From Thiosocius sp963808165 (lineage in GTDB: Bacteria > Pseudomonadota > Gammaproteobacteria > Chromatiales > Chromatiaceae): a stretch of 64,000 bases of DNA. The notes under the pieces are model-generated. The model ran no database searches. It was not told the origin of the DNA and was given only the letters and a program-made list of their open reading frames with translations. The number at the start of each line of letters is the position of its first letter. The first letter of the stretch is position 1. Location: positions 186,001-250,000 of the forward strand of contig CAWEET010000016.1 of the NCBI GenBank assembly GCA_963808165.1, written 5' to 3'. Positions 17,874 to 26,239 of the stretch are shown here, one piece after another. Made by a program: the position numbers and the translations under genes.

Positions 17874-18920
17874 TCAGTCGCTGCCAGGGAAGCAGATCAG
17901 GTGTTCTGCCTCCATCCGCACGCGGACTGAGTCACCCAAATGATGATCGTGATGGCTCGGGAAGAGAGATAGTAGGCGCGTTCCTGTCGGCAATTCCAGT
18001 GTGTAGAGGATTTCGGCGCCCTTGAATGCCTTGTCTTTGATCACTGCCTCGATTTCTCCGTGTTCATCTGGCACGAGGTCATCGGGTCGGATCAGGACCT
18101 CGACCGCGCTGCCGACCGCCTGAGTGCATGAGCGGTTGCCTCGCAGCATGCCGAGCTCGGTCTCGAACACCTCCGGGGTGCGCACGACCCCGGCAATGAA
18201 GCGGCCTTGGCCAATGAAGTCGGCGACGAAGCGGCTGTTGGGTTCGTGGTAAAGATTATACGGCGTGTCCCACTGCATTATCCGGCCGTCGCGTATCACC
18301 CCGATCTTGTCAGACACTGCAAACGCCTCGTGCTGGTCGTGAGTCACCAGGATGCCGCTGATGCCTTCCGACTTGAGCAGGTCCCTCACCTCCACGCTGA
18401 GCCGCTCGCGCAGCTCGACGTCCAGGTTGGAGAACGGCTCGTCCATCAGCAGCAAGGTCGGCCGGGGGGCCAGTGCGCGTGCCAGCGCGACGCGCTGTTG
18501 CTGGCCGCCGGACAGTTCGTGCGGGTAGCGGCCGCCCATGCTGGCAAGGCCGGTGGCATCGAGCAGGTGTTCAACCTGCACCTTGCGGTCGATCATGGGC
18601 TTCTTGCGCAACCCAAAGGCGATGTTGTCGGTGATCGTGAGATGAGGGAAAAGCGCATAGTCCTGGAACACCATGCCGATCGACCGCTCTTCGGGCGGCA
18701 CGGTCATTCCCGGGGCCGACACCAGCCTTTGCGAGATCAGTATTTCGCCCGCATCGATCGGCTCGAATCCGGCGATCGCACGCAGCGCGGTGGTCTTGCC
18801 GCAACCGCTCGGCCCCAGCAGGCTGACGATTTCGCCACGGTTGACGTGGAACGAAAACGACTCGATGACATGCTGTTCGCCGTAGCCCGCGCTGATGTCC
18901 TCGACCTTAAGCAGTGGCAT
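17874..18920 (-). CDS. FbpC/PotA-like ABC transporter ATP-binding protein
   Basis: The 348-residue protein has Walker A GPSGCGKTTALRAIAG, Q-loop MVFQDYALFPHLTI, signature LSGGQQQRVALARALAP, Walker B LLLMDEPFSNLD and switch VTHDQHEA. A C-terminal TOBE-type domain (about residues 240-348) is typical of iron(III)- or thiamine/polyamine-import ATPases. No permease or binding-protein gene is adjacent, which makes it an orphan subunit. It lies 44 bases downstream of argF and 31 bases upstream of the SH3 protein on the same strand, so it is probably part of the argD operon. The transported substrate is unknown; iron(III) is a guess from the FbpC likeness. Confidence 0.85.
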   Translation of the reverse strand: MPLLKVEDISAGYGEQHVIESFSFHVNRGEIVSLLGPSGCGKTTALRAIAGFEPIDAGEILISQRLVSAPGMTVPPEERSIGMVFQDYALFPHLTITDNIAFGLRKKPMIDRKVQVEHLLDATGLASMGGRYPHELSGGQQQRVALARALAPRPTLLLMDEPFSNLDVELRERLSVEVRDLLKSEGISGILVTHDQHEAFAVSDKIGVIRDGRIMQWDTPYNLYHEPNSRFVADFIGQGRFIAGVVRTPEVFETELGMLRGNRSCTQAVGSAVEVLIRPDDLVPDEHGEIEAVIKDKAFKGAEILYTLELPTGTRLLSLFPSHHDHHLGDSVRVRMEAEHLICFPGSD

Positions 18921-18964
18921 GTTTCGGTGTCTGTGCGCGGGTTCTGTCGAACGGGGCAGTTGGG

Positions 18965-19879
18965 TCAGCCGAGCAGTAGCTCAAGCAGGGCCTTCTGTGC
19001 GTGCATGCGGTTTTCCGCTTCATCCCAGACGACGCTGTCCGGCGCGTCCAGCACATCAGCAGTGACCTCTTTGCCGCGGTATGCCGGCAGGCAGTGCAGG
19101 AACAACGCATCCGACGCGGCGCGTGCCAGCATCGTGCGGTCGACCATATAACCGGCAAACGCCTGTTCACGGCGCGCCTTTTCGTCTTCCTGGCCCATGC
19201 TGATCCAGGTGTCCGTCACCACGAGATCGGCCCCCTCGACCGCCTTCTTCGGATCGCGCCAGATCTCGCAGCGGTCACCGGCGCCGCCGAGTATATCCGG
19301 TTCGGGGTCGTAGCCTTCGGGGCATGCAATGCGCAGCTGGAAGTCGAATTGGCGTGCGGCACCGATATACGAGTTGCACATATTGTTGCCGTCACCGATC
19401 CAGGTCACGGTCTTACCGGTGATGTCGCCGCGGTGTTCCGCGAACGTCTGCATGTCGGCCAGCAACTGACACGGGTGGCAAAGGTCGGTGAGTCCGTTGA
19501 TCACCGGAACCAGCGAGTACTCGGCGAACTTTTCCAAATCGGCATGATCGAAGGTGCGGATCATTATGCAATCGACCATGCGCGACAGCACGCGCGCGGT
19601 GTCTTCGATCGGTTCGCCGCGGCCGAGTTGCGTGTCGCGCGGCGAGAGGAACATTGCCGAACCGCCAAGCTGAGCCATGCCCGCTTCGAAAGACGCCCGG
19701 GTCCGTGTCGAACTCTTTTCGAAAATCATCGCCAATACCCGGTTCTGCAGGGGCGTGTGGCGTTCGCCGGCGCGATGGATTTCTTTCAATTCGCTGGCGC
19801 GGGCGATCAGCGTGCGCAGTTCGGATGGCGTGAGATCCATCAGGGTCAGGAAGTGCCGGGGTCGCTTGTCGTTAGTCAT
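18965..19879 (-). CDS. argF: Ornithine carbamoyltransferase (arginine synthesis)
   Basis: The product joins carbamoyl phosphate to ornithine to form citrulline. The 304-residue length and motifs fit: EKSSTRTRASFEAGM binds carbamoyl phosphate, LCHPCQLLAD and DTWISMGQE are the conserved loops, and HCLPAYRGKEV is the catalytic cysteine motif. It follows argD by 27 bases on the same strand, so the two are probably co-transcribed from the promoter near 21261. Confidence 0.95.
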   Translation of the reverse strand: MTNDKRPRHFLTLMDLTPSELRTLIARASELKEIHRAGERHTPLQNRVLAMIFEKSSTRTRASFEAGMAQLGGSAMFLSPRDTQLGRGEPIEDTARVLSRMVDCIMIRTFDHADLEKFAEYSLVPVINGLTDLCHPCQLLADMQTFAEHRGDITGKTVTWIGDGNNMCNSYIGAARQFDFQLRIACPEGYDPEPDILGGAGDRCEIWRDPKKAVEGADLVVTDTWISMGQEDEKARREQAFAGYMVDRTMLARAASDALFLHCLPAYRGKEVTADVLDAPDSVVWDEAENRMHAQKALLELLLG

Positions 19880-19906
19880 GGAGTGAACTCAATTCGGGCA
19901 TGAACG

Positions 19907-21085
19907 TCAGTCGCAGGTCAGGAAATTGCGCACGATGGCGCCGAGATCGGAAACCAGCCTGTCGGCCTGGGGTTCGGTCATCACGAGGGGCGGCAGCAGC
20001 CGGATGACCGAATTCGCCGTGACGTTGATCAGCAGGCCGGCATCGAGCCCCCGTGTCACCAGTTCAGCACAGGGCCGATCGAGTTCGATGCCGATCATCA
20101 GCCCCTGTCCGCGGATCTCGCTGACACCTGCAACATCCTGCAGGGCGGCGCGCAGTCCGTCCAGAATGCGACTGCCCAACTCTGCCGCTCGTTCCCACAG
20201 TTGCTCAGCTGCGATTGTCCGGCACACAGTCAGCGCGGCCGCGCAGGCCAGTGGATTGCCGCCGAAGGTGGAGCCGTGGTTGCCGGGCGCGAAAAGCTCG
20301 GCTGCTGCGCCGGAGGCCAGGCAGGCGCCGATCGGCACGCCGTTGCCGAGCGCCTTGGCCACAGTCATGATGTCGGGTTTGAAATCGTAATGCTGGTAGG
20401 CGAAAGGCCTCCCGGTACGCGCCATACCGGTCTGGATTTCGTCCAGCATCATCAGCCAGCCCTTGTCGTCACAGAGTGCGCGCACGCCGGGAAGGAAATC
20501 CGCGGGCGGTACCCTGATCCCGCCCTCGCCCTGGATCGGCTCGACCAGCACCGCCACCACGTCCGGCTGGTTCTGGGCAACCGCGCGCAGCGCCTCCAGA
20601 TCGCCGTAGGGGACGCGAATGAATCCCTGGACCAGGGGCTCGAACCCGGCCTGCACCTTGCGACTGCCGGTAGCGCTGAGCGTTGCCAGCGTCCGCCCGT
20701 GGAAGCTGTGTTCCATGACCACCACGGCGGGCGACTTGACGCCCCGGCCGTGCCCGTAGAGGCGCGCCAGCTTGATCGCGGCCTCGTTCGCCTCGGCGCC
20801 CGAGTTGCCGAAGAACGCCTTGTCCATGCCGGCCAGCGCCGTCAATGCGTCACCGAGCGCCTCCTGCGCCGCAATGCCGTAGATGTTGGAGGTGTGGACG
20901 AGGCGGCCGGCCTGTTCGCACAGTGCCTTGGTCACCGCCGGGTGGGCGTGCCCCAGGTTGCAAACGGCGATACCGCTGAGGGCATCGAGATATTCCTTGT
21001 CCTGCGTGTCCCAAAGCAGCGCGCCTTCGCCGTGGTCGAAGGTCACCGGCAGGCGCTGATAGGTACTCATCAGGGATTGGCTCAT
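19907..21085 (-). CDS. argD: Acetylornithine aminotransferase (arginine synthesis)
   Basis: The product is a PLP-dependent transaminase that makes N-acetylornithine from the semialdehyde with glutamate. The 392-residue protein carries GIAVCNLGHAHP near residue 32, FGNSGAEANEAAIKLAR, MLDEIQTGMARTG, and the Lys-containing MTVAKALGNGVPIGACLAS that forms the Schiff base. The start at 21085 or the ATG 15 bases inside are both plausible; neither has a strong ribosome binding site. It is the first gene after the leader with a terminator at 21159-21195 and is followed by argF. Confidence 0.93.
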   Translation of the reverse strand: MSQSLMSTYQRLPVTFDHGEGALLWDTQDKEYLDALSGIAVCNLGHAHPAVTKALCEQAGRLVHTSNIYGIAAQEALGDALTALAGMDKAFFGNSGAEANEAAIKLARLYGHGRGVKSPAVVVMEHSFHGRTLATLSATGSRKVQAGFEPLVQGFIRVPYGDLEALRAVAQNQPDVVAVLVEPIQGEGGIRVPPADFLPGVRALCDDKGWLMMLDEIQTGMARTGRPFAYQHYDFKPDIMTVAKALGNGVPIGACLASGAAAELFAPGNHGSTFGGNPLACAAALTVCRTIAAEQLWERAAELGSRILDGLRAALQDVAGVSEIRGQGLMIGIELDRPCAELVTRGLDAGLLINVTANSVIRLLPPLVMTEPQADRLVSDLGAIVRNFLTCD

Positions 21086-21158
21086 CGGGCTTTTGGCTCG
21101 CCTTTGGGGAAAAGGCACGAAGGTCATACGCAGCGGGTTTCGCGATCCGCGCCTCTCC

Positions 21159-21195
21159 AAAAAACAAAAAGGCAGTCCCGGTAACGGGGACCACC
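21159..21195 (-). terminator. Intrinsic terminator in the argD leader
   Basis: On the minus strand GGTGGTCCC pairs with GGGACTGCC (9 bp, two G-T pairs) around a 7-base loop, followed by TTTTTGTTTTTT. This is a textbook rho-independent terminator. It lies 74 bases before the argD start and about 45 bases after a candidate promoter, with no gene between, so it should end most transcripts as a short RNA unless bypassed. Confidence 0.75.
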
Positions 21196-21196
21196 T

Positions 21197-21231
21197 CCTC
21201 CGTTTGCGCGCCCTCGGCGCAGCAAAGGCGG
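21197..21231 (-). other. Stable upstream hairpin in the argD leader
   Basis: Between promoter and terminator the minus strand can fold into a nested hairpin. Arms TTTGC and GCAAA flank an inner stem GCGCC with GGCGC around GAG, and are extended by CC/GG pairs. It is immediately followed by the terminator stem. It could be the sensor or antiterminator part of an attenuator, or simply part of a small RNA. Regulation is not shown. Confidence 0.4.
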
Positions 21232-21233
21232 AA

Positions 21234-21262
21234 CACTAGCAAGTGTTGGTGGCGCTGACAAG
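21234..21262 (-). promoter_or_regulatory. Sigma-70-like promoter for the argD leader
   Basis: The minus strand shows TTGTCA, a 17-base spacer and TAGTGT. This gives a good -35 element and a moderate -10, about 150 bases upstream of argD. Transcription would begin just before the leader hairpin at 21197-21231. Assignment is from pattern alone. Confidence 0.5.
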
Positions 21263-21605
21263 TGCCAGCAGCCGCAAAGCAAAACTCGGCCAGCGGCCGG
21301 TCGTTCCCGCCCAATTCGACGGCCGGTTGCGGAGCGGGCTCGACTGATCGACGCAATACATTGCTTAAAGCGTTGAGCCGGTGTCTTGTAATCCAGCGTC
21401 TTCCTCGGGCGCTCGTTTGGTGGCCACCGCAATCATTGTTATTCAGAGAAGCCTGCCTGCATCGGGATGTCGGTCCTCTTCCGATGCACTGCTCCCGCCG
21501 TGTCGCAATTCCGGACTTCCTTCGGCGCCCTAAAGAATCGACGCGCGCGGCCGCAAACCTGGCCGGTAGTCGTTTTTGTCCCGAAAACGGATTTTTGTTC
21601 CCTGC

Positions 21606-22504
21606 ATGCAAACTGGTGAGATTGTGGATCAACACAAAAGCCGAATTTACATCGCGCTCACGGCGCTCATGCTATCGCCGCGACTGCCTGCGAATACAGT
21701 CATCGAAGTAGGTGTCGGGTCGGCACCCGATTATCCCCCCGCGCAAGGCACGGTCTGGGCCCTGTCCAGCAGTTGTGTCGATATAAACGAGAACGGCGAA
21801 GCCGGGTCAAAGACATCAATGACGCGCGCCAGATTGTCGGGACATGCTCGACACCGGACGGCGAAATAAGGGGGTGTATCGTCGAAGTGGACGACCCCGC
21901 CATACCGCCAGATACCATTCGGCCCTCGCTGCGCATCGACAGCCCCTCCGCCGGAACGGTTTCAGGCAAGCTGCTTATTGAAGCCACTGCCTGGGATCGT
22001 GAGAGTCGAATAAAGAAAGTGTTGTTCAAGATCGGGACAACCAAGATCGGACAGGTCGTTCACCCTCCGTATCTGATGCAATGGGATTTCAGTGACTACG
22101 CGCCTGGCGTTTATATCATCAAGGCGATCGCAATTGATAATGCGGGTAACCGACGAGTCAAGAAAGTCAAAGTTAAGGTCGCCGCGCCAGATGTTGACGC
22201 CGTACCGCCACCCGTCGCACCGCCAGATGTCGGCGCCGCACCGCCACCCGTCGCACCGTCAGATGTTGACGCCGTACCGCCACCCGTCGCATCGCCGGAC
22301 GGCGAAGCTGTCGAAGGCGAAGGCACGATTACATTGCTGGGCGGCGACTTTATCGAAGTCGATGGTGTCGTCATTTACCTCAACGAAGGGACGAAGATCA
22401 AGTTTAACGAGGTAACGGGGTTCGCGGTGGGGCTGGGGGCACAGTACCGGGCGATTCATGATGCAAATGGCGTGCTTAGCGCAACTGATCTTGAGATCAA
22501 TTGA
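21606..22504 (+). pseudogene. Frameshifted secreted HAF/Ig-like/DUF5666-like protein
   Basis: Two overlapping frames make one protein if a single G is restored in the GGG run at 21804-21806: upstream frame DINENGEAG, downstream frame VKDINDARQIVG. The first part has a signal-like segment (IYIALTALMLSPRLPANT), then HAF-like motifs. The second part has an Ig-like domain (IDSPSAGTVSGKLLIEATAW through AIDNAGNRR), a 3 x 12-residue PDVDAVPPPVAP repeat and a C-terminal small beta domain (GEGTITLLGGDFIEVDGVV). It is probably an extracellular protein, of unknown role. The region is visibly less GC-rich than its neighbours, suggesting transfer. The gene may be truly broken or carry a sequencing error; start codon uncertain (ATG 21606 or GTG 21624). 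Confidence 0.6.
22187..22294 (+). repeat. Three tandem 36-bp repeats coding for PDVDAVPPPVAP
   Basis: Units at 22187-22222, 22223-22258 and 22259-22294 differ at only a few bases. They encode a Pro-rich linker between the Ig-like and C-terminal domains. Copy number could vary by slippage. Confidence 0.8.
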
Positions 22505-22523
22505 TGAATCCCATGGGTAAAGG
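22451..22523 (+). repeat. 3' end of the islet gene, first copy of a 73-bp direct repeat
   Basis: This segment (end of the coding region plus about 20 bases past the stop) recurs at 22682-22755 with roughly ten differences. The shared core includes GATGCAAATGG and CTTGAGATCAATTGA. It marks a past local duplication. Confidence 0.7.
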
Positions 22524-23052
22524 GGATCTCTAACAATCCATAGATGGCATCTTGAACGACATAATCCGCGCTCTCTGCGTTGAAGAGCCTCGCAATAGCC
22601 AGCTGTTACGTGCGGTCTGCGCCTTGATGTCCCGAATGATGTCGCCCAATCTGCGCACCCAGGATTACTAGAGGTGCCCGGGGGATTCGTGATGCAAATG
22701 GCTTGCTTATCGCAACTGACCTTGAGATCAATTGAAGAATCCCGTGTGTAAAGTGTCGATCCGGTGGGTACTTCGATGAAACCGGTTTGATAATGCTATG
22801 CGCCGCTGACAATGGAAAGATTGTCCCGTCTTGCCGTCCCGGCGGTCAGTTGTCATTGATTCGACTCGCGCCCGATCTCCGTCCAGGGTGATGTCGGTAG
22901 CGTCCGTCCTCGGCACATTAGGCGCGCAAGCCAACGCCGTTGTCCGAAGGATGGGTTTGCGGACTCGTCAAAGAGGCAGGGTGCGGCAGCCGGCCCCAGA
23001 AATTGCGCGACCAAGGAACAACGGCGCCGAACAGTCGCGCGTCGTGGTGGCG
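22505..23052. other. Gene-free islet between the frameshifted gene and sodB
   Basis: No protein-like frame or known RNA is visible here. The stretch contains the decayed second copy of the islet gene's 3' end (22682-22755) and is somewhat AT-richer than flanking genes. It appears to be degraded sequence. Confidence 0.5.
22682..22755 (+). pseudogene. Decayed duplicate of the islet gene's 3' end
   Basis: The sequence matches 22451-22523 closely, including the region of the last codons and TTGA stop context, but no open frame leads into it. It is the remnant of a second paralogous copy of the frameshifted gene, whose body has been lost. Confidence 0.6.
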
Positions 23053-23083
23053 AAAAAAACCCCCGGTTCAGTTGAACCGGGGG
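23053..23083 (-). terminator. Intrinsic terminator of sodB
   Basis: On the minus strand the perfect 11-bp stem CCCCCGGTTCA / TGAACCGGGGG with a 2-base centre (in practice a 4-base loop) is followed by seven T. It lies about 117 bases beyond the sodB stop with no gene between. Confidence 0.88.
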
Positions 23084-23199
23084 GCCCGATCAGCTGGGTC
23101 ACCGCCTATTTTCAGCATCATACTGATGAGTGGTCGGCCCAGATTGTCAGCGTTGTGTCGCGCGTTTCAAAATGCCACCTTGACGCGACAACAACCGAA

Positions 23200-23781
23200 T
23201 CAGCCGGTGTAGTTCGCGGCGACGAAATCCCAGTTGACCAGTTTCCAGATCTCTTCGAGGTATTTCGGGCGAGCATTGCGGTAATCGATATAGTAGGCGT
23301 GTTCCCAAACATCCACGGTCAACAGTGCCTTTTTACCGTCCGTCATCGGCGTTGCGGCGTTGGAGGTATTGAAGATCTCGACGCTGCCGTCGGCATTCTT
23401 CACCAGCCAGGTCCAGCCGGAGCCGAAGTTGGTTGCCGCGGACTTGCTGAAGGCCTCTTTGAAGGCGTCGAAGGAGCCGAAGGTCTGGTTTATCGCATTC
23501 GCCAGGGCGCCGTTTGGCTCACCGCCGCCGTTCGGGCTGAGGCAGTTCCAGTAGAAGGTGTGGTTCCAGACCTGTGCCGCGTTATTGAACACGCCGCCGG
23601 ACGACTTCATTATGATGTCGTCGAGCGACAAGCCTTCGAACTCGGTGCCCGGGATCAGGTTGTTCAGGTTCGTCACATAGGTGTTGTGGTGCTTGCCGTA
23701 GTGATATTCCAAGGTCTCCCGGGAGATCACGGGCTCGAGGGCATTCATTTCGTAGGGCAGGGCGGGTAGTTCGTGCGCCAT
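23200..23781 (-). CDS. sodB: Fe superoxide dismutase
   Basis: The product converts superoxide to oxygen and peroxide. The 193-residue protein shows all metal ligands: His in LEYHYGKHHNTYV, His in QVWNHTFYWNCL, and Asp/His in DVWEHAYYIDYRNARPKYL. FGSGWTWLV and the length are typical of cytoplasmic Fe-type enzymes; Fe versus Mn preference is by family resemblance. AAGGAGT lies just upstream of the ATG. It is divergent from the hyuB-like gene and has its own strong terminator. Confidence 0.95.
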   Translation of the reverse strand: MAHELPALPYEMNALEPVISRETLEYHYGKHHNTYVTNLNNLIPGTEFEGLSLDDIIMKSSGGVFNNAAQVWNHTFYWNCLSPNGGGEPNGALANAINQTFGSFDAFKEAFSKSAATNFGSGWTWLVKNADGSVEIFNTSNAATPMTDGKKALLTVDVWEHAYYIDYRNARPKYLEEIWKLVNWDFVAANYTG

Positions 23782-23978
23782 CTGAAAACTCCTTGTTCAT
23801 CATTTGCGCGCGGAACCTGGTCCCGCGCTGGGTGTGGCCCGAATTCTAGGGACAGCATCGTGACGCTTTCAACCGCGCAACAGACGGGGAAGTGCGCAAA
23901 GGCCCCGAGCTCAGACCCGATTTTGGCCGGGGCCCAGATTCTGGGCCCGACGACCCCAGTCTGCAACAATTCCCGCCG

Positions 23979-25562
23979 ATGACCCCCGCCGCCCTGAACA
24001 TTTTCGCCAGCCGACTCGACGCCGTGTGTGAAGAGATGGGCTTGGTGCTGCGCCATGCCGCGTTCTCCCCCAATATCCGAGATCGACTGGATTTCTCCTG
24101 CGCGGTGTTCGATGCGCAGGGCGAGTTGTGCGCCCAGGCCGCCCACATCCCGGTGCACCTGGGCAGCATGGCGTTCGCGATGCGCGACCTGGTGTCCGGC
24201 ATCGAATGGCGGCCGGGCGACCAGGTGATCCTGAACGATCCGTTCCTGGGCGGCACCCACCTGCCCGATGTCACAATGATCGCGCCGGTATTCGACGACG
24301 GGGATCTGCAGGCCTTTGTGGTCAACAGGGCGCATCATGCCGACATTGGTGCGGCCTCGCCCGGTTCCATGCCTATCTCAACCCGGCTCGACGACGAAGG
24401 CATCGTGATCGAGCCCGTGCACCTGCTGCGCGGCAATGTCTTCGTAGCCCGGGTGCTCGAGCGGGTCACGCATGCGACCCGCAACCGTGCCGAATCGGAG
24501 GGTGACTTTGCTGCCCAGGTAGCGGCGAACCGGGCCGGCGCGAAGCGCCTGGCCGGCCTGATCGCGGTTTGCAGCGGCGCTGTCTTCCGCCAGGGCATCG
24601 CCGCGTTGAACGCCTATGCCGAGCGCCTGGCGCGAGAATCGCTGGCCGGCATTCCGCCGGGCAGCTACCGCTTCACCGACTATCTGGACGACGACGGGCA
24701 GGGCCAAACCGACATCCCGATCCATCTGACGTTGACCGTGAGCAAATCTCGCGTCGTTGCGGATTTCAGCGGCACGGCGGCGCAGGTCGGCGGCAACGTC
24801 AATTGTCCGCCGGCGGTCGCGGCCGCCGCGGTCTACTACGTATTCCGTTGTCTCATGCCGGCCCAAACGCCGGCCTGCGCCGGGGCATTCCGTCTGATTG
24901 ATCTTTTCGCGCCGGAAGGTTGTCTGCTGAACGCCCGCAAGCCCGCCGCGGTGGCGGCCGGCAATGTCGAGACCAGCACGCGTGTGGTCGATGTGGTGCT
25001 GGGCGCGTTGGCACAGGCCATCCCGCAACGTGTTCCGGCGGCCAGTCACGGCAGCATGAACAATCTGGCGATGGGCAGCGCTCGGAGCGACAGCCCCTGG
25101 GACTATTACGAGACCATCGGTGGTGGCATGGGCGCCGGGCCGCTCGGTGGTGGACTCAGTGGCCTGCACACGCACATGACGAACACCCTCAACACCCCGA
25201 TCGAGGTGCTGGAAAGCCGTTTCCCAGTGCGCGTGCTGCGCTACGGGCTGCGCCATGGCTCGGGCGGCGTCGGGCAGCGGGCCGGGGGCGACGGCCTGAT
25301 TCGAGAGTACCAGTTCGACGCGCCGGCGCACTTCACCCTGTTGACCGAACGCCGTTCGCATGCACCCTGGGGTATCGCCGGTGGCGGTGATGCAAGGTCA
25401 GGGCTCAATCTGCTCAATGGGCGGGCGCTGCCGGCGAAGTGCGAGCACAGTCTGGCAGTCGGTGACCGGCTCAGAATCGAGACGCCGGGCGGTGGTGGGT
25501 ACGGCTCCCCGGATACCGGCTCGGCGGCACCGGCACCGAAGCTGATGCACCAGCCGGACTGA
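23979..25562 (+). CDS. Orphan HyuB-type hydantoinase/oxoprolinase subunit
   Basis: The 527-residue protein is a complete HyuB domain: SPNIRDRLDFSCAVFD, DPFLGGTHLPDVT, NRAHHADIGAASPGSMP, the long mid-domain, and the C-terminal GGGGYGSP. HyuB normally works with HyuA to hydrolyse cyclic amides with ATP, such as N-methylhydantoin or 5-oxoproline. No hyuA lies next to it here; neighbours are sodB and grxD. The ATG at 23979 begins the conserved domain; the longer upstream frame is not supported. It could act alone, partner with a distant HyuA, or be a relic. It is intact as read. Confidence 0.85.
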   Translation: MTPAALNIFASRLDAVCEEMGLVLRHAAFSPNIRDRLDFSCAVFDAQGELCAQAAHIPVHLGSMAFAMRDLVSGIEWRPGDQVILNDPFLGGTHLPDVTMIAPVFDDGDLQAFVVNRAHHADIGAASPGSMPISTRLDDEGIVIEPVHLLRGNVFVARVLERVTHATRNRAESEGDFAAQVAANRAGAKRLAGLIAVCSGAVFRQGIAALNAYAERLARESLAGIPPGSYRFTDYLDDDGQGQTDIPIHLTLTVSKSRVVADFSGTAAQVGGNVNCPPAVAAAAVYYVFRCLMPAQTPACAGAFRLIDLFAPEGCLLNARKPAAVAAGNVETSTRVVDVVLGALAQAIPQRVPAASHGSMNNLAMGSARSDSPWDYYETIGGGMGAGPLGGGLSGLHTHMTNTLNTPIEVLESRFPVRVLRYGLRHGSGGVGQRAGGDGLIREYQFDAPAHFTLLTERRSHAPWGIAGGGDARSGLNLLNGRALPAKCEHSLAVGDRLRIETPGGGGYGSPDTGSAAPAPKLMHQPD

Positions 25563-25830
25563 GCCCGCGCGAGGCGCACCGGGGCTGCCCGGTGCTGTTT
25601 GGATGGGCGCGCCGACAGGTGGCGGTCGCGATCATAGTCGACAGACCGCGCCAACCGGTGCTGCCTGAACCCGGTCGGCAGCGCAACGTCGATGCCAGCT
25701 GTGACGCGTTATTTACCCTGATTGGTGTCGTGGGTTTTTGAGCCGCCGGACTGCTAGAATTCGAGCACCTGAAATCCTGGTGGCCGGCCCAAAGTCTGGA
25801 GCGGGACACGCAAAAGCTGAGGTGTTGAAG

Positions 25831-26172
25831 ATGGATGCGCTGGATAGAATCAAAGAGCAGGTCGTGAACAACCCGGTCATCATCTACATGAAGGGCACGC
25901 CGCAATTCCCGCAGTGTGGATTTTCCTCGCGTGCCGCGGCTGCGCTGCAGGACTGCGGCGAGAAGTTCGCCTACGTGAACGTGCTCGCCGATCCGGAGAT
26001 TTTCGAAAGTCTGCCGCGCTTCGCCGACTGGCCTACCTTTCCGCAGGTCTACATCGACGGCGAACTGATTGGCGGTTGCGATATCACGCTCGAGATGCAT
26101 GCGAACGGCGACTTGCACAAGGCGGTGTCCGAGGCGGCCAAGAAGTGGCCGGCGGACGCCGCGGAAAGCTGA
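25831..26172 (+). CDS. grxD: Monothiol glutaredoxin (Grx4 type)
   Basis: This 113-residue protein has the CGFS active site (GTPQFPQCGFSSRAA) and the glutathione-binding WPTFPQVYIDGELIGGCDI. Such proteins bind a [2Fe-2S] cluster with glutathione and pass clusters or report iron status in the cytoplasm. The ATG at 25831 is chosen from the family N-terminus and the GAGG upstream; the longer frame adds non-conserved sequence. It is followed by a clear terminator. Confidence 0.95.
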   Translation: MDALDRIKEQVVNNPVIIYMKGTPQFPQCGFSSRAAAALQDCGEKFAYVNVLADPEIFESLPRFADWPTFPQVYIDGELIGGCDITLEMHANGDLHKAVSEAAKKWPADAAES

Positions 26173-26197
26173 GACGGCGATCCTTCGGATGCACTGC

Positions 26198-26226
26198 AAG
26201 GCGACTCGTGGGTCGCCTTTTTGTTT
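26198..26226 (+). terminator. Intrinsic terminator of grxD
   Basis: AAGGCGAC and GTCGCCTT form an 8-bp stem around a 6-base loop, followed by TTTGTTT, 25 bases after the grxD stop. The convergent rnt ends at 26240. Confidence 0.8.
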
Positions 26227-26239
26227 GGTGGGAACCGGG

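Noticed and set aside
21225..21242. CTAG.GTTCCG resembling the start of a guanidine-I (ykkC) riboswitch
   Set aside because: The rest of the ykkC consensus is missing and these bases are better explained as the -10 region of a promoter.
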